Assembly: GCA_026398895.1 (NCBI GenBank)
Contig: JAPLRZ010000030.1
Location: 1-64,000 of the forward strand
Length of the DNA: 64,000 nt
Direction of reading: 5' to 3'
Origin: Methylococcales bacterium
GTDB lineage: Bacteria; Pseudomonadota; Gammaproteobacteria; Methylococcales; Methylomonadaceae
The position numbers were made by a program, and so were the translations under genes. Within the stretch, counting starts at the first letter, position 1, and each line of letters opens with the position of its first letter. Shown here piece after piece: positions 36,701 to 48,700 of the stretch. The notes beneath the pieces were generated by a model. It had not been told where the DNA came from and searched no databases. It was given only the letters and a program-made list of their open reading frames with translations.

Positions 36701-39700
36701 TGATGCTGGGTGTGCCATCAGTCACGCCGTTGATGGTAATGGTCAGTGTTGTGGTGCTGGTATCGCCGTCTGCGTCGGTGATGGTGTAACTGTAAGTGTC
36801 GAGTAAGCTCTGTCCTGTCAGTAGTTTGTTGACACTGACGTTGGTATTGTCCAGCGCGTAGCTGTAACTGCCGTCAGAACCGATAGTCAGCGTACCATAG
36901 CTGCCTATTACGCTGATGCCAGTGGTGCTGTTTGTGCCAGTGATGACGTTGTTGGTCGGCGTAGCATTGCCCGCAATAATACCTATTACTGGATCGATAC
37001 GGGTATCCGCACCCTGACGGTCAGCAACATCACCGCCCGTTGTTCCGTTGAAGACATTGCCTGTGGTGATACTTGTCGTTATGTCATTAGCTTTTTCGGT
37101 GACGCTGTGCGTATCGGCTTTTGCTGTGGGTACGTCATCAACAATACGCACTGTCAGTGTACCTGTAGACTGAGTTGCCGACGAGCTGGCATCGGTGACG
37201 ATGAGAGCAATATTGTCAACGCTTTCTGTAACTGCCGCACCGCCAGTATGTGCTTGCGTGGTATTGAGAGTATAGCTATAACTGAGTGTAGCCGCTGTTG
37301 GTGCAGATGCTATTCCCGCTGTAATGGTAAAGCCAGTGACTGTTAACGTACCTTCAACGGTATCAATACCCGCCGATGGCAATAGCGTGGTGAAGGTTGC
37401 CAGTTGTGCCACGGTAAAAATAGTGCCACCGATAGTCACGGATGCCATGCCGTCAGGAGCAGTAATAGTCAGTGTACCCGAAGTGGTTTCGCTGGTATCA
37501 GCAACATTTATCAAGCCTTTTTCATACACTTCCGCTTGCCCTGTCACCGCAGCATCGTTACCATCCACAGGCGTAATACTGGGTTCGCCATCGGTCACGC
37601 CGTTGATGGTAATGATCAGCGTAGTAGTGCTAGTATCTCCGTCGGCATCAGTGATGGTGTAACTATAAGTTTCAAGTAGCGTCTCTGTAGTCAGTAACTT
37701 GTTGACCATAGCGTTAGTATTGTCCAGCGCGTAGCTATAGCTGCCGTCAGAACCAATAGTTAGCGTACCGTAGTTACCTGTTACGCTAGTACCAGTGGTG
37801 CTATTCGTGTTGATGGGAACGTTGTTGGTCGGCGTATTATTGCCCACAATGACACCTATCACTGGATTGATACGGGTGTCAGCACCCTGACGATCAGCAA
37901 CATCACCGCCCGTTGTTCCGTTGAAAACATTGCCTGTGGTGATACTTGTCGTTATGTCATTAGCTTTTTCGATCACGCTGTGCGTGTCTGCTTTCGCCGT
38001 CGGTACGTCATCAATAATTTGAATGGTTAGGTTGTTACCTGTGGTGGTAACTGCCGCCGCATCGGTGATAGTTAACGGAATAACGTCGGTGCTGTCTGTG
38101 CCAACCACGGTTTGTGTTGCAGACAACGTATAGCTATAAGTTAGGATGCCAACTGTTGGCACACCACCCACGCTAGTAGTTGCCGTGAAGTTAGTGAGTG
38201 TGAGTACGCCTTTGGGAGTGTTAATGACAAGGTTGGTAGTGCTAAGAGTCGTCAATCTGGCAACGTCAATCGCCGCGCTACCCTCTATAGTGATGGACGT
38301 TAACCCATCCAACGCGGTGAGGGTAAGTGTACCCGTGCCTGTTTTCGATTGTCCGACGGACGCGTCGCTGGTTAGCCCTGATTCATAGACCGTGGTCTCG
38401 CCTGTTATACCCGTCGTACCATCCACGGGAACAATAGTAGGTACGCCATCGGTTTTACCGTTAATGGTGATGGTCAGCGTGGTGATGCCAGTGTCGCCGT
38501 CGTTGTCGGTAATCTGATAAGAAAAGGTGTCTGTCAACGGTGTACTGGTGTCGTTCAGTGCGTTGACGGCGGGCTTGGTGTTGTCCAGCGTGTAGCTGTA
38601 GCTACCATCGGCTCCGATGGTTAGCGTTCCATAATTACCAGTAACAAGAGTGCCACCCAATACACTGGTGCTACCTGCAACAACGGTAGTAGTCGGTGTA
38701 GTATTGCCTGCAATAACCGCAATAACTGGATTAATACGGATGTCAGCACCCTGACGATCAGCAACATCACCACCCGTTGTGCCATTGAAAACATTACCTG
38801 TGGTGAGGCTGGGTGTGATGATATTGATACCTTCGGTCACGCTGTGGGTGTCCGCCTTTGCCGTCGGTACGTCATCAACAATTTGAATGGTTAAGTTGTT
38901 ACCTGTGGTGGTAACTGCCGCTGCATCAGTGATAGTTAACGGAATAACGTCGGTGCTGTCTGTGCCAACCACGGTTTGTGTTGCCGACAACGTATAGCTA
39001 TAAGTTAGGATGCCAACTGTTGGCACACCACCCACGCTAGTAGTTGCCGTGAAGTTAGTGAGTGTGAGTACGCCTTTGGGGGTGTTAATGACGAGGTTGG
39101 TGGTGCTAAGGGTCGTCAATCTGGCAACGTCAATAGCCGCGCTGCCATCTATGGTAATGGACGCTAAGCCATCCAACGCAGTGAGGGTAAGTGTACCCGT
39201 GCCTGTTTTCGATTGTCCGACGGGCGCGTCGCTGGTTAGCCCTGATTCATAGACTGTGGTCTCTCCTGTTATGCCCGTTGTACCATCCACGGAAACAATA
39301 GTGGGTGTGCCATCGGTAACTCCATTAATAGTGATGGTTAGTTGTGCAATATCGGTAAGACTGCCATCGCTGAGTGTGTAGCTGAACGTATCGGTAATAC
39401 TTTGCCCCGTTTTGAGTTGATTAACGGCTGGGTCGTTGTTGTTGAGCGCGTAGGTGTAGCTACCATTGGCTGCAATTTTTAAAGTACCGTGGCTACCTGT
39501 CAATAGGGTAATGCCATCCACCGTACCTGACGTGCCACTACCCGCTACTTCTGTACCTGTGCGAATCGCGGTAACAGTGAGTACATTATTTTCAGGATCG
39601 CTATCTGCGGTAGTGTTTGGAGAGCCGATGCCAGTAAGAACATTACCAGAGATTGTTGCGGTGTTTTCGACAATAACATGGGTGTCATCGATTGCCAGCG

Positions 39701-42700
39701 GCATATCATTTTGAGCGGTAATGTTGACTATGATAATAGCATCTCCAGTTAGGCTACCGCCGCTACCTTGGGCAGAAGATTGGTTATCGTCATTGAAGTG
39801 ATAACGCAAAGTAGCGGTGATGGGTGGCGTATCAGAATTGTTGGCATAGGTAATCGCACCGATAACAGTATCGACTTGTGTGCTGGTTACACTGGAGCGG
39901 AAAGTGATAATTAACTGTCCACCCGTATTAGTGGTGATGTCGGCTACAGCAATGCCGCTGACGGAAATAACATTAGTTGCTAGAGTGACTGTTCCGCTGG
40001 TATCTATGCCGAATATATCTTGAGTATTGGGAGTTAAACCTGTGCCATTGTCGCGGGCAATAGTGAGTGTCGTGCCGCCGAAGTTGTCTTCATTGCGAGT
40101 GACAATTTCAATATCGCCGATATGTACACTGGCATCGAGTATCACTGGTGTACCAATCACGGTACGATTGCCCGCTGTATCAATGCCTTCGATGAAAGTC
40201 GGCGTGGCATCGAGATTATTGATGGTTGGTGCATCATTGACTGGATTAACGCTGATACCCAATGTTGCCGTGCCGATTGACCACGGATTAGTTGTACCTA
40301 TAACGCTACTGATGTCCTGAATGCCCGTCAAGGTGTTCCAAGTTCCATCGGCAGCGCGTAGTGTCAGATTGCCAGCCGTACCGTTGTAGTCACCGAAAGG
40401 AACAAACCGTATTTGATGATTTGCGTTGGCAAGATTAAGCACCACTGCTGTGGTGTCTGCTACCCCTGTCGAAATGGCAATCCAAGTGCTGCCATCGGTG
40501 GTGTATTGCCATGTACCTTGAGCGGCGGTTGCGGCATTGCCGACAATCGCTAGAGCTTTCTGTGCAGTTGCCGTATTGCCACCGCCAGTGATAGCCGTTT
40601 GATTGTCTTTGACATCTCCATAAATCAGTGAAGTAGCAATATTGGCTGCCGTGCGGGTGGTGGAAGTCGTATCTTCATTGGTCGCGGTAAAAGTGGTGTT
40701 GCCGCTGAATGTTGGTGCATCATTGACGGCTATGACGGTCGTGCTGATAGTGCGATTTACCGCATTCCACGCATCCGTTGTCCCTGTTCCGCCATTAGCA
40801 ACGGTTGCAAGATTAAATAGGGTGGTCGCGTTGGAACTGGTTGTTCCAGTTCCTGTAAGGTTTACATTGTTATCAGCCAGTCGCACTTGTAACGTTCCAG
40901 GTGTGCCGTGGAAGTCTGCCGCTGGTACAAAACGGATTTGTCTATCGGAGGCAAAAACCAGTGCAGCCGATGCACTTAATCCACTAACGGGAATGGTTAT
41001 CCAGTCACCCGCAACGGCAGGATTAGGACTGGCTGTGGTTGATACCTGCCAGCTTCCCTGAGTCGCTATATAGTTGGTTGAGCCGACAATCGCAATGTAA
41101 GAGAATGGGGTAGAAGTATCACCGCCACTGTTGCCAGTTTGATTGTCTGTAACATCACTATAACCAAAGGCAAGACCAGAAATCGTTGTGCCATTGGGTG
41201 TAAATACATCTTCGGTAAAGGCAGGTAATACAACATCAGTAGACGCAGTAGGTTGGTCATTAACGGATGTTACGGTAACGGCGACCACATCAGTTACGAA
41301 TGAAAAAGCGGTTGTTCCTCCGACATTGCCAGCGATACTCAAGTCCTGAGCGGCAATGCTGCCGTTAGTTCCTGTACTACCATCCCATGCGTGTAAGGTC
41401 AGACCGCTAGTGATATTGCCTTGCCAGTTGGCAGTGGGTCTGTAGTAGACGCGGGTGTTAGCATCAGCTACGAGCAGTCGGGCTGTTGTATTAGTGGCAG
41501 TAAAAATCGTCCAGTTCGTACCATTGTTGGTACTATAGTACCAAGTACCGTTCGTGCTATCGGTCGCGGTAATCGCTATGCCTTTGGGATTGGCACTGGG
41601 GAGGGTGTCCGCATCCGAAATACCACCAATCAAGCTAGAAACCAACGTACCCACTGCACCAACTGGTGCAATCGCATCTTCAATCTGCGTAATACTCAAC
41701 ACGGTATCTGTAAGCACAGGTGCATCATTGATGCCCGTGAGGGTGACGGTTTGCGCTTTTGTGACCGACAAGTTTCCACCCGTACCTTGTGGATTCGTTC
41801 CACTGTTGGTATTGCCGTCATCAAGTACCCAGTTCAGAGTTACAGGTGAGGTAGCCAGTGCTGCAAGTGACTGAATGGTGTTGCTGTAGGCGAGCTGACG
41901 AAGTGCGGCTTGAACTTGTGCAGTGGTGATAGCATCATTAAAAGTCAGTTTTAGTGTGCCTGCGCTGTTGGTGGTGACTGTACCGAGTGTTACACCGTTA
42001 TCAACTAAGCTAGTGCCTACGGTTAGAGCGGACAAGGTGCCGCTGGCACTAAAGACACCCGTTGCACTTGCTACACCACTACTGCTGATGGTCAGCGTGG
42101 CATTGCCCCAGTTACCCGCTCCAGCTGTAAAGAATGACAATTCAGGATCAGAAAGCGTTAAGGTAGGATTCAAGACCGTAGGCGTAGCATCTTCGGTATA
42201 GTTTGCAGTGTTTACAAAAACGGGTAACAGAGGCGAATCATTGACCGCTGTAATACCGACGATGACTTGACCACTGCCTATCAACGCAAGCGTTGGATTA
42301 GCCGCACCCTGTGCAGTTGCTCCCGTGTTGGTATTACTATCATTGATGGTGTAGCCTAGCGTGACAGAGGTCGGTGGGTTGTCGTTAGTATTGTTATACT
42401 TGACTGCTTGCAACACCAGATTGACTTGCGCTGTTGTAGTAAGATTGTTAAAAGTAATCGTTAAAACACCACTGACATTAGTGAACGTCCCTACGGCAGT
42501 GCCATTAATACGAACATTAGTCAGATTGAAGTCAACACCTACACCAAGACTACCCGTTAGGGTAAAGACATCATCGCCAATCACACCCACATTACCCGTA
42601 GTGGCGGTGCGTTGTATCGTCAGTATCGCGCCGCCCCAATTGTTATAGACAGATAATTCGGGATCGCTGATTGTAGCGTTAGCATCAAGCACCACTGCCG

Positions 42701-45700
42701 CGCCGTTTTCGGCGAAAATAACGTCAGGAACGGCTACTGACCCACCGCCCAACGTAGAAAATGAAGGTGTATTGTTTAGACCGTTGACTAACAGTGGAAT
42801 AGTGCCTGAAGCAGTTAAATCAACAAAAGTTGTACCGCTATTGCCAGCGTCATGGAATACCAAACTTAGCGACTCGTTGCCAGAAAAATTAGTATCGGGG
42901 GTGTATTTAAAATTGTCTGCCGCAATAGCTGCGTTAATATCAGTGATAGACCCTGTCAGGGTGATGGTGCGTCCGCTGGGAACAGCGGTTACGCCCGCAA
43001 ACGCAGTTAATGACAGCGTGCCATGTAAAGCTGTGATGACAACGTTGGTGGTGGCAGCATAGCCTGTGTCATTAATATCTTTACTGTCTGCCAAGACAAT
43101 ATCAGTAATCGCTGTTGTGGTGTTGTCGTTTACGGTTGTTGTTGCGCGTGTGGCTTGATTGCCCGCCGTCAATGGGTCTACATCCAAGGTGGGATTGTCG
43201 TTGACGGGCGTTACCGCAATGATGGTTGTTGAAGTGGCTGTTGCAGCAGTCGTTGTTGCGCCACCGAGACTGTTACCAAGATCACTGACATTAATAGTCA
43301 GGGTACGGTCAGCAACTGTAGTATTCAGGCTGTTATCATCCAATGCCGCCGTGTATTTCAGGGTAGCCAACGCGCTGTTAAGCGCGGCAACCGTGCCTTG
43401 CAGGGTAAACGTACCTGAACCTAACGCGCCTGCTGTGAGAGTTGCTGTACCTAATGTCAGGGTAATCGTGCCTTTTGGAATACTTAATGTGACTTCCATT
43501 GTGCCAGTACGCGCATCGACATCGGCAATGCTGATGGTATACACACCATTAAAACTGAATACAGTATCTTCGATAGCCGTTACTGTAGCAGGACGGATTA
43601 AGGTAGGCGCGTCATTCACTGGGGTAATTAAATTAATGTCAACCGTTGTACTGACGATATGAATATCTGAGCCACCACTGGCTAAACCTAAGCCTGCATT
43701 ATTTAAATCATTTAACGTAACGGTAATCGTCTCTGAGGTATTGGGATCGTCACCAGGTACATAGATAACCGTGTTCAATGCGGTCTGTAACTGCGCTAAC
43801 GTACCTGTAAAAGTCAGAGTGTTAGTGCCGCCACCCCAGTTGCCCGCACCGCGATCTGTCGCTTGAGTACCCGCAGTAACAGTGATACCTGTGGTGGTGA
43901 GAACGAACGCGCCATGTGGCACACTGAGGGTAATCTGTCCTGTGTTAGTCCCTTCAAAACGCGCAAGATCAATATCGCCTAGGGTAAAAATCGACCCTAG
44001 TGCGATTTGAGTATTTTCATTAGCTAATCCAGTTGCATTGATTATAGGGGTACTGTTTGAGATAGTCGGCGCGTCATTGAGAGCTGTTACTGTCAAAGAG
44101 ACAGTATCGGTCGCGCTAGAGAATGCCGTTATGCCGCCAGAGCTTGTGGTGTCAGCAATACTACCATTTACACCGAGGTCACTTTGATCCCAAGCACGCA
44201 CAGTTAAGGCAGTCGTTTGTACACCGTTGTAATTGGCGTTTGGTTGGAAATAAACCCGCGTATTGGCATCGCTAGCAAGCAGTACCGCGCTACCGATGGT
44301 AGGTGTGCCTAATGGAATCCAGTTCGTTCCGCCATTGGTCGTAAAATACCAAGTACCGTTAGTGGCATCGGCGGCGGTGATAGCGATACCTTTTAACGCG
44401 CCTGTATCAACATCGGATATTCCACCCACTAGAGTAGATACTAATGTACCAACCGCACCACTAGGTGCGCCCACATCTTCAAACTCATTGATTAAGCTCA
44501 GTACGGTATCTGCGAGTACAGGTGCATCATTTATTGGAGTAACGATAATTTCCGCTGTATCGGTAGCGGTGGAAAATGCACTGGTCTGAAAGGCATCGGT
44601 TATCATTGAATTGACATAAGTGTGCGCATTGCCAAAGGTTGTGTCCCATGCCTTATAAGTGATTGTGGCAATACCGCCGTTTTTGCCATCGGGAACAAAG
44701 CGAATGGAGTCAGTAGGTAACAACAACAGGGCTTGAGTGGGGCTGGTAGCATTGGTAATGGTTGTCCAGACTGTGCCATTAGTGGAATATTCCCAATGTC
44801 CTGTCGCCGCGTTAGTTAAACCTGTGACGGCAATGCCGCGTACTGCACCCGTATCAACATCAACAATGCCCGTGTGAGTACCATCGGGGAGTGTGCCATT
44901 GGTCGCTGTGGTGAAACTAGAAACCTGAAAAGTAAGCAGTGTTGTCGTGTCATCTTCAGTAATTGTACCTAGCGGGAGGTTGCCAACACCCGTGTGGAGG
45001 GTAATTATGGGGCGATCATTAGCAGGGGCAACAGTAACAGTGGCACTGCCCGTCCAAGTGTCAAGTCCTGTCACCGTGATTCCATTCAGCGTGAAGCTGG
45101 CAGTACCACCGCCATCAATCAGTGTGTAGTTCAGGGTACGAATACCCGTGACTGCATTATCGTATTCAGTATGGGCGAAAGTAACCGCTTCAATCAATGC
45201 CTGAACAGCAGGTATGGTTAAGGAGGTATTGGCGTTGGTGTCAAAAATAATTTTTAATGCCGCGCCGTTTTGACCATTTTTAGTCGGATCAATACTGGCA
45301 ATCGTAACCCCGCCGTAAGTGATAATGTTACCAGAAACACCAATTTGACCCGCACCTCCGATATTTTTAATCGCTAATTGGTCAAACAAACTGGTCACAT
45401 TGCTACCGCCAGTCGCGTAAGTCAGTTGTAATGAACCACCGCGAAAATCCAGATTGTTATTGGCAAGGTCTGGATCGGTCAATACCACGCTACTGTCTAT
45501 CAAAATGGGCGAAACATTGGGCAACGCGATAGTATCACCTTCGGTAAAAGTCGCTCCACCCACAAGACCTGTGACAACAGGCGGGTCATTAACTGATTTG
45601 GCTGCATCAAGATTGATGACAAATTGAGCCGCTGGCTCATTCATGCCACTCGCATCGGAAATAACGTAATCAAAAAAATCTTTGTTATTGTATGGGGCTG

Positions 45701-48700
45701 ATTCAGTGCCGTTATGTAGATACCACACTTTGCCCAATTGAATATCTTCGAGCGTGAAAGCACTACCAACCGACAGTTGTTTAGTCACTGCTCCCGTTAC
45801 TGGGTCGCCGAGATAAAGGATACCATGACCGACATTGGCAGTAATACGATACTGTACCTGCACACGAGTGTTATCGGAATCAACCACGGCAACAATGTCC
45901 GCGCTGTTTGGCAGGTTTTCTGAGCCAAGTAGTGTGCTAGTGATGTTGAGAGTACCGCCTTCAGGTATGCTAACAGGACCTGTGTGAACAACCACAGGTG
46001 GCTGATTAGTCGGACGCAGGAAAATTGAAACAGTGGCTTCATTGCTATCCAGTGGCTTTTGGTTAGAGATGAGTTCACCATCATTCACCTTAAATTTAAA
46101 GCTATCTTGGGCGGAATTCCAGTTTAACCCAACGGTCACTTCGAGGCGACCTGTGTTGACATAGCGCAAATTACCAGCTGCCAGTTGGGCGTAAGTGAAA
46201 GTGTCACCCACTACCATTGTGGTAACAGTAACAAAATTGTCGTTGGATATTTCAATCCTGCCATCGGTAGGTAAAACAGTTAAGGCATAAGTCCAAGTGC
46301 CGTTGCCTGTATCACTATCACTGGCAGAAACAATGCTGGTGTTCAGGATTTGAATATGATTAGCCTGAGCTGGAATCCCCGCAGAAAATTCGGTGACGGT
46401 GAAGCTGGCATTATTGGCAATAGGTGCGTCGTTTACGTTAGTAGCCGTGAATGTGACAGTGCGCGTAGGGCTGACCATCTGACTGCCTTTAGTCAGTGTG
46501 ATAGTCTGGCTGTTTATACCATTCACATCAGTAACGGTAAGTGTGCCTAGCTCAGTGATATTGGGTGGTGAAATCTGCACATTCCCCGCCGAAACGGTCG
46601 CGCCATCAATCAAATAAACACTGACGCTGCCTGTCATGGTAGAGTTAATGGTGCTGGATGTGTTAGGTGTAGCAACATCAGCGGCGGGGTCGTGGAAATA
46701 GGCAACCTGACCAGCCGCCAATTGGTCAGCAGTGAACGAACCACTAATCGCAACCCATGCAGTACCGTTCCAAGTCGCTATCGTGCCGTTGACCGCGCTC
46801 GCTATATAAGTAAGCTGGCTTTGGGTGTTGTCAATATCATTCCACTGGAAATTGGCGGTAGTCAGTTTGACGGCGTTGAGTATTCCAGTCAGGAATTCGT
46901 CAGCAGCGGCTATACCATTGCTTCCATCACTGTGCTGTTCCATCAATGCTGTACCATCTTTAATAGTGGTAACAGGACCTGCCGTGGTTTGGGTGATAAA
47001 CGGTGCATCATCAACGGGAGTGATGGTGATAGTGAAAACCTGACTGACCGTAGAACCCCCCTTGTTGGCGGTAATGTTTAATGTGTCAGTGGGAGTCAGG
47101 GGGAAGGGGAACGTGGGCGAGGTATAAGCATTGGCTTCGCTGCTATCGTGAACATAAACTACATTACCGAGGTTGATGTCATCCTGAGTAAACGTGGTAG
47201 TGCCATAAACCAGTTCGATACCGTTCAAATACACTTTGCCGTGTGCGGGCTGAGTGACAGTGAAAACTGTGGTCGTAGGTCCTGTACCAACATCTTTCAG
47301 CATGGTATTGTCGAGCTTCAGAAACAAACCTTCAGGTGAAATGCCTTTGAATGTGCCTGTGATACTGGCGGTGTTTCCACCTACGGGTGTGCCGCTTCCA
47401 ACGGGCGGAACAGCCAAATCAAATGTTCCACCTGTACTAGGATCAGTAATAGTGGGATTACCCGCCGCATTTGTGCCAAAAGTCGGATTAAGAATAATGT
47501 TGCCTGTATTGGGATTCACAAAACTAATGGTAATGCCCAATGTTTTGATACCTGAACTACCGCCATTACCATCGGTGACAACCACTTGCAGGCTATCGTT
47601 ACCGTAAGTGTAAGGGTTGCTGTAGTACTGGAGTAGTCCACTTGTTAAATCGGCTTCGGTAAATGTTGCACCACGACCAATACGCACATCGTTTAGCGTC
47701 AAATAACCCAGCGTGGGATCAATGCTGACGGTGTAAGTGCGTCCACTGACAGAGCTATCAGGATCAGTGGTAATCAAGTTGGTGGTGTTAATAATATTGC
47801 CAATATTGCCAGTGCTGTTCTGCACAACCGTCAATCCGCTAGTCAACAACACGGGTGGATCATTGCTGGGAGTGATATTAATCGTAACCGTGCTATCAGC
47901 AGTCGTTACTGGCAGGTGAGTGTTGTTATCGTTGATATGCACCGTGAAACTGGTTTGTGACTGCGCTGGAATCAGCACACCGTTACCATCGGTGGGTTCG
48001 GTCGCATTGTTGTAAACAAATTGTAAAGCAGGATGAACAGGATCGGTCAGTTGCGCTTGGGTAAACGTCAAAACATTAATCATGGCTGGTGTCACATCTG
48101 CATAGATACTACCGTTCCAGTATTGCAGTGTGCCAAAGGTAGCAGTGGGTAATGAAGTGAGCGTTAATGTCCGCAACCCAGTGGGATCGTCGGCATCACT
48201 CATTGATAGAGCGACTGGTGCAATAACGGGGACATTCGGAGCAAGATTGTTTTCGGCAATCGCTAAAGTAGTGCCACTAACAGCGACTTGGGCATTTACG
48301 TCCTTAATAGTAATGTCGAGAAATGCCCACGGATTCGCGCCCGTTTTGCCATCAGCACCAATTACACCGCCCGCACCGTCACGAATGGTAAAGTAAAAGC
48401 GGTCAGTGGTGTCCGCAGCAAGTTCGCCGACTGTTGGCGTGTAGACAATACTGGCAACATTCACCTGAGAAAACAGTGATCCGACATTAAGAACAGCACC
48501 ATTGAGAGTTAGCGTACCTTTAGTTGGCAACTCTTCAATTCGGTATAAAATTTGCGCGGTGGTATTGTCAGGATCGTAGATTTTTAGGTTTCCAGTGAGA
48601 CCCGCAATCAGCGTCGAATTATCAGTATAGCTACCAGATAAGTTGACTGTAGTGTGTTCATTGACCGTCAATCCAGTCGAGCTAAAGACAGGCGCGTCAT

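Noticed and set aside
35000-39400. CRISPR array suspected from regular repeats in the adhesin region
   Set aside because: The units are about 860 bp, coding and in frame; there are no short direct repeats with unique spacers and no cas genes.
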